Source: Devosia sp. ZB163 (GTDB lineage Bacteria; Pseudomonadota; Alphaproteobacteria; Rhizobiales; Devosiaceae). Taken from it: a stretch of DNA of 64,000 bases. A program made the translations under genes and the position numbers. Within the stretch, counting starts at the first letter, position 1. Each line of letters begins with the position of its first letter. The stretch covers positions 1,220,331 to 1,284,330 of the forward strand of contig NZ_JAQRMY010000001.1 of assembly GCF_028613635.1 (NCBI RefSeq), read 5' to 3'. The notes beneath the pieces are model-generated. The model was not told the DNA's origin and did no database searches. It saw only the letters and a program-made list of their open reading frames with translations. This document shows, in pieces, positions 34,246-42,995 of this stretch.

Positions 34246-34830
34246 CTAGAAGAAGCTTCTGACACCGAGGGCGACCGCATCCGCCGCGCCGTGCATCTCG
34301 CCCAGGGTTCCCCAAGCGCCGGACCGGTGGTGCAGGCGGGCAAAGACCTCGTATTCGGGGTGCTCGGCCATCCCGAAGCTGATCTCGGGACCAAGATAGA
34401 ACAGCAGATGGGCGTCGCCATCGCCGTTGTCGTCCTGGCGGTTGGTCTCGCCGCCGACCATGGGGTCGGTGACGGCACTCAGGCCGAAGGTGAGGGCAGG
34501 CGCGATCCGAAGCGAGCCGACATCGAAATTGTACCGGGCGAATATGCCGCCCCACGCTTCGAGCGTGTAGGTCTGGCCGAACCGCTGGGCGAGGCCGCCT
34601 TCAAGCCCGTAGAGCAGGGCTCCCCAATCCCCCCAGGCACGCTGGTAGCCGAGCCCGAGCAGGTAATTGTCCTCGAAGCCGATCGATGTCTCGTCCGCGG
34701 AGAGGACGGCCGAGCCGAAGCTGAAGACCGCGTTGCGGCCGTTGTCGAAAAACGACTGGCCGCTGGCGCTCGTGACGAACATGAGCATCGCCACAAGTAC
34801 GGCTCCGGCTGAACCAATCGCTACCCGCAT
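34246..34830 (-). CDS. outer-membrane beta-barrel protein, paralogue 1 (possible PagL-like lipid A deacylase)
   Basis: 194 aa with a signal peptide (to about residue 24, SASG-QS) and alternating beta-strands ending in an aromatic C-terminus (RSFF), the signature for BAM insertion. Shared strands with the neighbour include DNYLLGLGYQRAWGDW, LEAWGGIFARYNF and YLGPEISFG. Near the end, FARLHHRSGAWG has a His-x-Ser pair like that of PagL-type lipid A 3-O-deacylases, which also sit at the end of small barrels. That activity is a guess from motif position. It is the second of two tandem copies. Confidence 0.7.
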   Translation of the reverse strand: MRVAIGSAGAVLVAMLMFVTSASGQSFFDNGRNAVFSFGSAVLSADETSIGFEDNYLLGLGYQRAWGDWGALLYGLEGGLAQRFGQTYTLEAWGGIFARYNFDVGSLRIAPALTFGLSAVTDPMVGGETNRQDDNGDGDAHLLFYLGPEISFGMAEHPEYEVFARLHHRSGAWGTLGEMHGAADAVALGVRSFF

Positions 34831-34845
34831 GCCGCGTGCCCCGAA

Positions 34846-35430
34846 CTACTGGATGAATGAGCGGAACCCGATGGCAAGGACGTCCGTCGCGCCATGCATG
34901 TCGCCGAGCGTGCCCCACGCACCGGAACGATGATGCAGGCGTGCGAAGACCTCGTATTCGGGGTGCTCGGTCAGGCCGAAGCTGATCTCCGGCCCAAGGT
35001 AGAACAGCAGCGTCGCATCGCCGCCGAACTCGGCGACATTGTCGCTCTCGCCACCGTTCATCGTGTCGGTGATCGCACTGAGGCCGAAGGTGAAGGCCGG
35101 CGCGATCCGCACCGTGTCGAGATTGAAGTTGTAGCGCGCGAACAGGCCGCCCCACGCTTCGAGCGAGAACTTGTCGCTGACCCGCCCGGCAAGGCCGCCT
35201 TCGACGCCATAGAGGAGCGAGTTCCAGTCGCCCCAGGCGCGCTGGTAGCCGACGCCAAGCAGGTAATTGTCCTCAAGGCCGATCGGCAGGGCGAGGCCAT
35301 CGAGCTCCACCCCGGCAAAGCCGAAGACGTTCTGGACGAACTGATTGCCGACTTCCTGTCCGGAGGCGCTGCTGGCGAGCATGGCAAAGCAAACGGCAGC
35401 CATGCCAAAAGTCGTTGAAGATGCCCGCAT
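34846..35430 (-). CDS. outer-membrane beta-barrel protein, paralogue 2 (possible PagL-like)
   Basis: 194 aa, same length and layout as the adjacent copy 15 bases downstream. It shares DNYLLGVGYQRAWGDW, ARYNF, LLFYLGPEISFG and HPEYEVFARLHHRSGAWGTLG, so the pair arose by tandem duplication. The signal peptide ends near SASG-QE. The C-terminus is RSFIQ rather than a terminal Phe, which is unusual for a BAM substrate and may reflect a relaxed or altered copy. The His-x-Ser pair is kept. Confidence 0.7.
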   Translation of the reverse strand: MRASSTTFGMAAVCFAMLASSASGQEVGNQFVQNVFGFAGVELDGLALPIGLEDNYLLGVGYQRAWGDWNSLLYGVEGGLAGRVSDKFSLEAWGGLFARYNFNLDTVRIAPAFTFGLSAITDTMNGGESDNVAEFGGDATLLFYLGPEISFGLTEHPEYEVFARLHHRSGAWGTLGDMHGATDVLAIGFRSFIQ

Positions 35431-35575
35431 TGCCCGCCCCAGGAACCGATTCCTGCGGCGAGCATATTGATTTCACGCTATTTTAAGCAACGCAGGGAAA
35501 GCCGCAAATCCACTGCTCGCGCCTTACTGTACGATGCTTGTACGCAATCGCACTGTGTTGCGAACTGGCCGTCGA

Positions 35576-36280
35576 TCAGTGCGATCGAACCAGTGTCAGG
35601 CCCAGTGGTTCGCCATCGGAATTGTGGGCCTCGCGCTCGCCGGTCACGCTGTCGCGGCGCCATTCGGCCACGGCGCCCGCCTTGAGGTGCAGGTGGAAAT
35701 CCGCGCGCATGACGTTGATGAAGCCCATGGCCGGCTTCACCGTCTCGATGGTCCCGCGCCAGAACTGCTTGAAGCCGGGCCGCCGGAAGCCGATCACCAC
35801 CGACGCCGCCGCGGCCTGGGCGTCCTCGAGCGGCAGCCGGCCGGGATCGGTCTCGCTCGCCTCGATGCGCTCGCCGCCCGGTGCCTCGGGCCTGGGGTCG
35901 ATCGGCGTCCCCTGGCCCAGTGGAGCAACCGCGGCATCGAAGGGCTCGATCCCGTCGAAGCCGACAATGCCGCAGATGTAGCTGCCATCGGCCCGATGCA
36001 GGTCGATGCGCGGATAGGCCTTGTCCTTCATCACGCTGGTGCGGTCGACGACGATCTCGCCGATCGCGGCAAGCTCGATCTGGCTGTCGTGCTCGGCGCC
36101 GGCGATCACCGCCCAGCCGCTCTCGAAGGTGACGCTTTCCACCTGGCCGATGCGCTCATGCGTGGCGCCCAAATGCTTGGCCGTCACCATCAGCCGGCCG
36201 ATGGCGGGCAGGGTGGCGAGCACGTCGCGGGCATCGGCGTCGAGGCGGGCGCGGGGCAGGGTGGTGGGTTTGTCGAGCAT
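35576..36280 (-). CDS. hutX: HutX/ChuX-like cytosolic heme-utilisation protein
   Basis: 234 aa soluble protein. The core MKDKAYPRIDLHRADGSYICGIVGFDGIEPFDAAVAPL and the paired IVVDRTSVM strand are characteristic of the ChuX/HutX heme-carrier fold. An extra segment (about 130-190) and GTIETVKPAMGFINVMRADFHLHLKAGAV follow, making it longer than the usual 160-170 aa HutX. It lies seven bases after the SbmA-like transporter gene, the last gene of the heme locus, and would receive or sequester incoming heme in the cytoplasm. Confidence 0.72.
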   Translation of the reverse strand: MLDKPTTLPRARLDADARDVLATLPAIGRLMVTAKHLGATHERIGQVESVTFESGWAVIAGAEHDSQIELAAIGEIVVDRTSVMKDKAYPRIDLHRADGSYICGIVGFDGIEPFDAAVAPLGQGTPIDPRPEAPGGERIEASETDPGRLPLEDAQAAAASVVIGFRRPGFKQFWRGTIETVKPAMGFINVMRADFHLHLKAGAVAEWRRDSVTGEREAHNSDGEPLGLTLVRSH

Positions 36281-36287
36281 GGCAACC

Positions 36288-38030
36288 TCAGGCAGGAAGG
36301 AGGGTATCGGCGCGCGGCGTGGGGGCGGCGTCGAGCAGCACGGTGCGCAGGGCGTCGAGACCGGCGGGCTGGCGGTGCGCGACGATCACCAGCGCGGTCT
36401 CGGGCAATTCGCGCCGCACCAGCGCCAGCAGTTCGGTCTCGGCGGTTACGTCGAGCGCGCTGGTCGCCTCGTCGAGGAACGCCCAGTCGGGCTTCAGCAG
36501 CAGCAGGCGCGCCAGCGCCAGCCGCTGCGCCTCGCCACCGGACAGCGCGCTGCCATCCTTGAAGTCGAGGCAGGCACCAAGACCCACGGCGTTGATGGCA
36601 GCCTTGCGCTCGGCCAGCCCGATGCTCTCGGGCACGCGCGGATAGGCGACGATATCGAGGATCGGGCCGGGCGGGAAATAGCTCTGCTGAGGCAGGTAGA
36701 GGCTCTCGCCCGACATGTTGCGGATCGCGCCCGAGGCATGCGGCCAGGTCCCGGCGATCGTCTTGATCAGCGTGGTCTTGCCGAGGCCCGACGCGCCGGA
36801 GAGCCAGACGGCTTCGCCGGGGGCGACCGCGAGGTCGCCGACGTGCAGCAGCGGTCGGCCCTGCGGCGTCGACAGCGTCAGCCCCGTGACGCCGAGCCCG
36901 CCATCCGGCGACGGTGTGCGGCTCAGTTCGGCGGACGGCGCCTCGGGACCCTCGACCACGTCGAGGAAGCCGTCGAGACGCGACGACGCGGCGACGAGAT
37001 CAGCGAGGCGGCGATAGGAGAAGATGAACCATGAGAGGGTCACCACCACTTGCGAGAAGGCGGAGGCCAGTTGCATCAGCCCGCCAAAGGTCACCGCGCC
37101 GGCGAAGAAGATCGGCAGCGCGATGAAGGTCGGGATGCGCAGCACCGTATACTGGTAGGGGAAGTTGAAGGTGAGGAGCTTCAACTCCTGCACGATCAGG
37201 CGCTGGAAATTGTCGACGATGCCGCCGAAGCGGTTGTCGAGGTCGCGCCGCTCGGCCGCCTCGCCGCCACCCAGCGCGATCGCCTCGGCATTCTCGCGCA
37301 CGCGCACCAGGCTGAAGCGGTAGTCGGCTTCGCGGCGCTGCTGCTCGCTGTAGAGCCGCTTCAGCGGGTGGCCAAGCCAGTGAGTGAGGCCGCTCGAGAC
37401 CAGCACGAACAGGATCGCCGCCCACACCAGGTAGCGCGGCAGCTCGAAGGACAGGCCGCTGACGTTGACTGGCAGCGCGTAGCTCGACAGCTCCCACAGC
37501 ACCGCCATGTAGGAAAAGATCGCCACGACCTTGGAGATCAGGTCGATCGACAGCGCGATCAGCCCGATTTCCGAGCCGTGGCCGGCGCCCGGACCGGCGA
37601 GGAAGAAGCGGCAGTCCTCGGCGATGCGCTGGTCGGGATTGTCGATCGCGGCGTCCTTGCCGTCATGCCGCCGCCGCTCGATGCCGACATACTTGCCGTC
37701 CTTGAGCCAGCGGTCGGTGAGTGCGTCGGTGAGCGAGCGGCGCCAGCGGATCTCCAGCTTGCGGCTGGCGAAGGTGCCGCCGACGCTGAACAGCGTGGCC
37801 AGCAGCACGAGGATGACGAACACCCCGACCTGCCGCAGCGCCTCCTCACCGTTCATCTGCTGCAACGCGTCGTAGAACGCCTTGCTCCACTCGATCATCT
37901 TGAGGGTGACGGGGATTGAGGCCAGCTCCAGCGCCAGCACCAGCAGGTAGAGCACGATGCCGAGCTTGCCGCCCTTGCCCGAAATGCAAAGTTTGAGCAG
38001 CCGCCAGAATTGGGCCAGCACACGGATCAT
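36288..38030 (-). CDS. SbmA/BacA-type ABC transporter with fused ATPase domain (YddA-like)
   Basis: 580 aa. The N-terminal two thirds is an ABC_membrane_2 (SbmA/BacA-like) domain with about six helices and the conserved RKLEIRWRRSLTDALTDRWLKDGKY loop followed by IDNPDQRIAEDCRFF. The C-terminal nucleotide domain has Walker A SGASGLGKTTLIK, signature LSGGEAQRLALARLL and Walker B WAFLDEATSALD. ATG 38030 is chosen; the frame is open upstream but reads through a terminator. Relatives (BacA, Rv1819c) import peptides or vitamin B12 despite an exporter fold. Here it sits between a heme receptor and a heme carrier gene, where HmuTUV would be expected. Confidence 0.88.
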   Translation of the reverse strand: MIRVLAQFWRLLKLCISGKGGKLGIVLYLLVLALELASIPVTLKMIEWSKAFYDALQQMNGEEALRQVGVFVILVLLATLFSVGGTFASRKLEIRWRRSLTDALTDRWLKDGKYVGIERRRHDGKDAAIDNPDQRIAEDCRFFLAGPGAGHGSEIGLIALSIDLISKVVAIFSYMAVLWELSSYALPVNVSGLSFELPRYLVWAAILFVLVSSGLTHWLGHPLKRLYSEQQRREADYRFSLVRVRENAEAIALGGGEAAERRDLDNRFGGIVDNFQRLIVQELKLLTFNFPYQYTVLRIPTFIALPIFFAGAVTFGGLMQLASAFSQVVVTLSWFIFSYRRLADLVAASSRLDGFLDVVEGPEAPSAELSRTPSPDGGLGVTGLTLSTPQGRPLLHVGDLAVAPGEAVWLSGASGLGKTTLIKTIAGTWPHASGAIRNMSGESLYLPQQSYFPPGPILDIVAYPRVPESIGLAERKAAINAVGLGACLDFKDGSALSGGEAQRLALARLLLLKPDWAFLDEATSALDVTAETELLALVRRELPETALVIVAHRQPAGLDALRTVLLDAAPTPRADTLLPA

Positions 38031-38047
38031 CGTGGTCTCCGGAAAGC

Positions 38048-38077
38048 AAAAAAAGGGGAGGGCTCGGAAGCCCTCCC
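38048..38077 (-). terminator. intrinsic terminator/attenuator after the heme receptor gene
   Basis: On the minus strand GGGAGGGCT and AGCCCTCCC (9-bp stem, TCCG loop) are followed by CTTTTTTT. It ends only 18 bases before the SbmA-like start codon, so expression of the transporter and hutX must rely on read-through. Confidence 0.88.
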
Positions 38078-38085
38078 GGCAGGGG

Positions 38086-40398
38086 TTAGAACTTGACGGT
38101 GGCGCCCAGCTTGAAGGTGCGTCCCGGTGCCGTCTGCAGTTCGCCCGGCGAGTTGCCGGCGTCCGCCCCGCCATTGCCCGGTGTGTTGTAGCCGGTCATG
38201 GTGTTGGGGAAGTAGCGCGTGTCGAAGATGTTCTGGATGCCCGCGGTCAGCTCGATGTTCTCGGTCGGCTCCCACTTGGCGTAAGCGTCGAAGATCGCGT
38301 ACCCGTCCGGCTTGAAGGCGTTGGGGTCGTTGCGATGCTCAGGCCCGGCTGCAAAGGTGCCCATTACCTCGAGCTCGAGGTTGTTCTCGGGCAGCTCGTA
38401 GCGGAGGCCGAGTACGGCGGTCAGCGGCGTCGCCGGCTCGTACCAGCCTTCGGCGACATCGGGCGAGCGCTGCATGCGGCCATACTGGTAGGTAATCGCC
38501 GTGTTGAAGAACAGGTTCTCGTAGACCTCGAACTCGCTGGCGAGCTCGATGCCCGACAGCTTCACCTTGGACAGGTTCAGGGCCGTGAACCGGTCCGGCG
38601 CGATCTCCTCGAGGCGGGAGATGAAGTCGGTGTAGTCGGCATGGAAGGCCGTGGCGCTGATCCAGCCGTTCTCGAACTCGCCGCGCAGGCCTGCCTCGTA
38701 GCTCTTGACGGTCTCCGGGCGCAGGTTCGGGTTGGGAACGACTTCGGCACCAGTGAAGGCGTTGATGTTCGACACGAACAGCATCTGGCTGGTCGGCATC
38801 TTGTAGCCTTCGTTGTAGGCGACATAGCCGGAGATGGCGTCGGTGAACTGGTACCTGGCCGACAGGCTCTTGATCAGCGTCTGTGAGTCGATCTTTTCCG
38901 GCTCGAACCCCGGCAGGGGCTTGGGGGCTTTCCCCTTGGTCGGATCGATTGAGTAGGTTGCGTAACGCAGGCCCGGCGTGATCGTCAGCTTCTCGTCGAG
39001 GAGCCTGATCTCGTCCTGAATGTAGAGATCGGCGCGTACCGTTTCCGAGTCAGGGAAAGCGAAGCCGTTGTACTCGGACTCCGTGGTGCCACCAGTTTCC
39101 GAATTGTAGGTCTTGTTGAAGTCGACGTAGTCCGCCTTGGTGATGTCGCCATCGAACCCGTAGGTCAGCGTGTGGTTGCTCCCGCCCACGTCGAAGCTGG
39201 AGACAGCCTGGATCTCGGCCTCGAGGAACTCCTCGCCGTAGTCGCGCACCTGCCGCGCTTCGGTGTAGCGCGGCTTGGGCACAGCATAGACCTGCCGCTT
39301 GAAGCTGTCGGTGCCGCGCCGCTGGGGCGAGTAGCTCAGGTTCCAGGTCACCGAGTCGAGCCAGTCGTTGTTCACCTGCCACTCGTGCTCGATGGCGAAG
39401 CGCGGCCGCTCGATATTCACTGTCCGCACCCACTCGTCGACATTGTACTGCGACGAGGTCTGCGGCACGCCGGTCACGGCATTCGAGCTCGAGTCGTACA
39501 TCTGGAAGACGTCCGACTTGCGGCTGTAGAACTCGGCCATCACCTCGATGCGATGCTCGTCGTTCGGTGTCCACACCGCCTTGGCCATGCCGTCATAGGC
39601 ATTGACGTCGGTCGGGAAGAACCGGTCACACGTCCACTTGGGAAGCCGCGGGCAACCCCAGATGCCGCCGTCGGCGCGGGCATTGGAGAGCGTCGCCTCG
39701 TGGCCCGACAGGTGTCCGAGCGTGCCCAGCACCTGCAGTCCATTGCCGAAGTCGTAGGCGGCGTTGATCTGCTGGCGGAAGCTCTTGTCGAGGCTGTCAT
39801 AGGCGGTCTTGATCTCGACGGCCCACGGCTTGTCGCTGCCATCCAGCACGTCCTCGGGATCGAGCGTCTCGAACGACACCACGCCGCCGAGCGCGTCCGC
39901 GCCCCACAGCACGCCGGCCGGTCCCTTGACGATTTCGACCTGCTTCATGTTCCACGGATCGATCACGTCGCGGCTGCCGTCGATGATGCTCTCCATCGTG
40001 CGCGAGCCGTCCACCTGCATCTGCACGCGGTTGCCGCTCACGCCGCGGACGGTGAAGCCATCCAGCGTGGACCAGGGCGTCGTCAGCGAGTTGCCCCGGG
40101 TGACCTGCACGCCCGGCTCGTAGCGCACCAGATCCTGGATATCGCGGACCTGGTGCTTCGCCAGCGTCTCGGCGTCGATGACCGAGACCGTGGCTGGCAC
40201 CTCGAGCACGCTCTTGCTGCTGCGCTGCGCGATGACGGTGATGCGCTTGAGGATCGTCGTCTGCGCCTGCGTCAGCTCCTGGCTGACGACGGGCTGGGGC
40301 AGCGCGCAGGCGAGTGCGATGGCGCTGACCCCCAGCAGATGAACGGGTGAAACTGATGCGCGCGCGGAAACGCCGGCGCGACGCGGCCGATAAGACAT
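38086..40398 (-). CDS. TonB-dependent heme/hemoglobin receptor
   Basis: 770 aa outer-membrane receptor. Signal peptide, then the TonB-box region and plug (PATVSVIDAETLAKHQVRDIQDLVRYEPGVQV, NRVQMQVDGSRTMESI, VEIVKGPAGVLWGADALGGVVSF). The 22-strand barrel ends in a terminal Phe (LGATVKF). NPNLRPETVKSYEAGLRGEF matches the NPNL segment of heme/hemoglobin receptors, though the preceding FRAP box reads YKMP. ATG 40398 has a GGGGGCAGG stretch upstream. Context (hemP, exbBD/tonB, hugZ) supports heme over other ligands. Confidence 0.9.
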   Translation of the reverse strand: MSYRPRRAGVSARASVSPVHLLGVSAIALACALPQPVVSQELTQAQTTILKRITVIAQRSSKSVLEVPATVSVIDAETLAKHQVRDIQDLVRYEPGVQVTRGNSLTTPWSTLDGFTVRGVSGNRVQMQVDGSRTMESIIDGSRDVIDPWNMKQVEIVKGPAGVLWGADALGGVVSFETLDPEDVLDGSDKPWAVEIKTAYDSLDKSFRQQINAAYDFGNGLQVLGTLGHLSGHEATLSNARADGGIWGCPRLPKWTCDRFFPTDVNAYDGMAKAVWTPNDEHRIEVMAEFYSRKSDVFQMYDSSSNAVTGVPQTSSQYNVDEWVRTVNIERPRFAIEHEWQVNNDWLDSVTWNLSYSPQRRGTDSFKRQVYAVPKPRYTEARQVRDYGEEFLEAEIQAVSSFDVGGSNHTLTYGFDGDITKADYVDFNKTYNSETGGTTESEYNGFAFPDSETVRADLYIQDEIRLLDEKLTITPGLRYATYSIDPTKGKAPKPLPGFEPEKIDSQTLIKSLSARYQFTDAISGYVAYNEGYKMPTSQMLFVSNINAFTGAEVVPNPNLRPETVKSYEAGLRGEFENGWISATAFHADYTDFISRLEEIAPDRFTALNLSKVKLSGIELASEFEVYENLFFNTAITYQYGRMQRSPDVAEGWYEPATPLTAVLGLRYELPENNLELEVMGTFAAGPEHRNDPNAFKPDGYAIFDAYAKWEPTENIELTAGIQNIFDTRYFPNTMTGYNTPGNGGADAGNSPGELQTAPGRTFKLGATVKF

Positions 40399-40495
40399 GC
40401 CTGCCCCCAAAGAAAAGTCCGGTTTGTTGGCTGGCTGTCGGCGCGTTGCACGCCGCGTGGCTGGCTGCGACGCCCTGCTGCGGGCGTACGTTTAC

Positions 40496-40524
40496 GTACT
40501 ATTAAAGTGGACCCACTGAGTCAA
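40496..40524 (-). promoter_or_regulatory. candidate promoter with internal operator for the heme receptor gene
   Basis: On the minus strand TTGACT (40524-40519) and TAGTAC (40501-40496) are 17 bases apart. The spacer contains the palindrome AGTGGGTCCACT (40517-40506), well placed for an iron-responsive repressor. No classical Fur, RirA or Irr box was recognised. Confidence 0.35.
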
Positions 40525-40544
40525 CAATAATTGGAGCTCGCCCG

Positions 40545-41060
40545 TCAGCGGGCAAGCTCTGCGGTGCGCTCGTAGGCAGCCGTGAAGCCGGCGAGCGACA
40601 GGTTCACCGTGACGGGCTGGCCGTCGTCGACCTTGACGCCGGTCACCTCGAGCGTCGAGCCGACCTTGAGGGCGCTCAGTGCCACTTCGTCGAACTGCAG
40701 CGGCACTAGGCACCCGCTCGGCACGCAGGTGAGGAACGGCCGCGCCGTGCCCAGCTGCTGCCCGTCGATGCCCAGCTGCACGCCGGTATCGAGCCTCAGG
40801 CCGAACGCCGTCAGCAGCATGCCCTCGGCCGTATTCACCGCCGGTGCGGCGAGTTCCATGCCCATCAGCGGACTGCCCGTCTGGGGGTTGCCGACGGTCT
40901 GGTTGAAGCCGCAATCCTTCTTGGCCTCGACCAGCGCGCAGTTCACCGACCAGCTGCCATGTGTCTCGCTCAGCGAGGACGCGCCGCCCGGCAGGCTAGC
41001 CTCCTGCGCCAGGGCAGGGGAGGCGGCAACGAGCGTTGCCGCGACCAGAAGCGCCTTCAC
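40545..41060 (-). CDS. IalB-family (invasion-associated locus B) periplasmic protein
   Basis: 171 aa, signal peptide to about residue 19 (PALAQ). The IalB-type domain shows HGSWSVNCALVEAKKDCGFNQTVGN (conserved Trp and paired Cys), a second Cys pair in FLTCVPSGCLVPLQFD, and TVNLSLAGFTAAYERT at the end. The GTG start overlaps the HugZ stop (GTGA). The role of IalB-like proteins outside Bartonella is not settled; here it is translationally tied to heme-degradation and TonB genes, which suggests an iron or envelope function. Confidence 0.8.
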   Translation of the reverse strand: MKALLVAATLVAASPALAQEASLPGGASSLSETHGSWSVNCALVEAKKDCGFNQTVGNPQTGSPLMGMELAAPAVNTAEGMLLTAFGLRLDTGVQLGIDGQQLGTARPFLTCVPSGCLVPLQFDEVALSALKVGSTLEVTGVKVDDGQPVTVNLSLAGFTAAYERTAELAR

Positions 41061-41854
41061 GATGCCGTCCTCGCGTCCTTGAGCGGGCGGTTCAGCGCGC
41101 GCCGAGCCTCGCCGGCCATGCGCACCAGCGTCATGTGCATGTCCTTGCTCGAGGTGAGTTCGGTCTCGAACCAGACGCGTCGCACGTCGTCGCCGTCGAC
41201 GAGATCCATGCCTTCCGCATCGACGCCGACCAGCCGCCAGTTGCCTGCGGGAGCGCGGGCGAAGTGCTCGGCATAGAGGCCGACGGCCTCGGTGTGGTCG
41301 TCGTTCATATGCTCGACAGCGCTCGGCTCCGTCATCGCCAGTTCCGGATTGGCCGGGTTGGCGTTGATCAGGTCCTCGCGCGTCAGCGCGAAGGCCTTGC
41401 CGAAGCCACCGTTCAGCGAGGCGCTCTTCACCTCGAGCCGGAAGTAGCGGAAGTCGCCGAGGCTCGAATAGAGCTTGGCCTTCTGCTGGTGGCAGAGATA
41501 GCGGTTGTCGAGCCGCTGGTGCTCCTCGCTGTCACGCTCGACCTCGCGGGCCTCGCAGGCAAGGCTCATGCGCGCATGGGCCAGCGGGTCGCCCTTGCCG
41601 GGATAGCCGACCAGCAGCGAGCAGCGCGGATCGGCCAGCAGGGCCGGCGTGTGCGCGGCGAGCTTCGAGATGAGGATGATCGGCGTCCCGTCGAAATCGG
41701 TCGATACGCCCACGCGCGTCGCGATCGGCCAGCCGGTGCCCGGCTCGATCGTCGCCAGCGCCGCCGAGCGGGCCGTACGCACCAGCGTCTTGCCCATCCG
41801 CACCGCATCCGGCGTGGTCTCGAGGATCACGTCCTTCTTCTTTTCTTCCTGCAT
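41057..41854 (-). CDS. hugZ: HugZ-type heme oxygenase/heme-utilisation protein
   Basis: 265 aa. An N-terminal FMN-binding-like split barrel (RTARSAALATIEPGTGWPIATRVGVSTDFDGTPIILISKLAAHTPAL) is followed by a C-terminal DUF2470 domain (EHMNDDHTEAVGLYAEHF) that bears the heme-ligand His region in HugZ proteins. It would open imported heme and release iron in the cytoplasm. It lies 16 bases after tonB and overlaps the next gene. A plain pyridoxamine-phosphate-oxidase-like role is the alternative, but the operon favours heme. Confidence 0.87.
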   Translation of the reverse strand: MQEEKKKDVILETTPDAVRMGKTLVRTARSAALATIEPGTGWPIATRVGVSTDFDGTPIILISKLAAHTPALLADPRCSLLVGYPGKGDPLAHARMSLACEAREVERDSEEHQRLDNRYLCHQQKAKLYSSLGDFRYFRLEVKSASLNGGFGKAFALTREDLINANPANPELAMTEPSAVEHMNDDHTEAVGLYAEHFARAPAGNWRLVGVDAEGMDLVDGDDVRRVWFETELTSSKDMHMTLVRMAGEARRALNRPLKDARTAS

Positions 41855-41870
41855 AGTCGAACTCCTGAGA

Positions 41871-42995
41871 CTACTTCTTGAAATAGAGAGGCACGGTGAA
41901 CGACCAGCTCGATCGTCCCGCAGCTTCGGGGATAGGGGGGAAGGGCGCGGCGCGGTTCACCGCCGCGATGGCGGCGTCGTCCAGCGCGGCATTCCCCGAA
42001 CTGCGGGCTAGCGCGACCTGCACCAGCTTACCACTGGCGCCCACGACAAAGCTCACCAAAGCTTCGCCATCGTCGCCCTTCGCCTTTTTCGGGTACTTCG
42101 CCGCCCGCACCACCTTGGCCTCGACGAGCCCCGGATACTTGCTGGCCGCAGCGCTGCCGCCATCGTCCTTCTTGCCCTGACCTCCGCCCGATTTCTTGCT
42201 CGCGGCGTTGTCCGCGTCGGCCGCGCCGCCGTTGCCCAGGTTGGCCTGCCTGCTCGGCGGCTTCTTTTCGGGCTGCTTCTTCTCCGGCTGCTTCTTGGGC
42301 TGCTCGGCCTTGGGCTGTTCCTTGATCGGCTCGGCCCTGGCTTCCACCGGCTCGCGAACGATCCGCGGCTTCGGGATGGGCACGACCTCGGTGATTTCCT
42401 CGACGGTCGGCGAGAGGCTCGCCTCCTGCACCGGCTGGATCGTTTCGACCGGCTTCACCAGCGCTTGCGGCAGCACCTGTGCAGGCGTTTCCGGCGTCAG
42501 TTCGCGGATAGTCGCCGTGCGGATGGCATCGAGCGGATCCGACTGCGACGGCGTCACGCTCTCCGCGACGATCGTTGCGGCCTCGCTCACGATCTGTGGC
42601 ACGTCGCCGGCAACCGGCTGAGCCGTCTCGACCGCCGCACTCAGCACCTCGGCCGACGCGATTTCCTCGCTCTCGACCGCTTCCACCGGCTCCGCCGAAA
42701 CGGCGGCGGCGACGGCCTGTACCGGCTGGACCGCCTCCGCCACGAGCGGCTCGGACTCCGCCACCTCAGGCACTTCCATCGCTTCGACTTCGGCCCCGGC
42801 CGAAACCAGCGTCTGGTTGGACTCCGTCACCACCTCGCTGGGATCGGTCGAGACCATGTCCATCGAGATGATGTCCACCGACACCGATTCCGCATCCGTT
42901 TCCGACACGACAGGGCCCATCTGCATGAAGGCCCAGGCCCCGGCGATGAGGCCGGCGTGAATGGCGAATGAGGCGGCGGCGGCCTTGCGCATCAT
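41871..42995 (-). CDS. tonB: TonB energy-transducing protein
   Basis: 374 aa. A single N-terminal anchor (AAASFAIHAGLIAGAWAFM) is followed by a very long acidic/Ala/Pro/Glu/Gln/Lys-rich periplasmic spacer (about 200 residues, with PKKQPEKKQPEKKPPS repeats) and a C-terminal TonB domain (YPKKAKGDDGEALVSFVVGASGKLVQVALARSSGNAALDDAAIAAV...PFPPIP). The start overlaps the exbD stop (TGATG). The spacer is longer than in E. coli TonB. It powers the heme receptor together with ExbB/ExbD. Confidence 0.93.
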   Translation of the reverse strand: MMRKAAAASFAIHAGLIAGAWAFMQMGPVVSETDAESVSVDIISMDMVSTDPSEVVTESNQTLVSAGAEVEAMEVPEVAESEPLVAEAVQPVQAVAAAVSAEPVEAVESEEIASAEVLSAAVETAQPVAGDVPQIVSEAATIVAESVTPSQSDPLDAIRTATIRELTPETPAQVLPQALVKPVETIQPVQEASLSPTVEEITEVVPIPKPRIVREPVEARAEPIKEQPKAEQPKKQPEKKQPEKKPPSRQANLGNGGAADADNAASKKSGGGQGKKDDGGSAAASKYPGLVEAKVVRAAKYPKKAKGDDGEALVSFVVGASGKLVQVALARSSGNAALDDAAIAAVNRAAPFPPIPEAAGRSSWSFTVPLYFKK

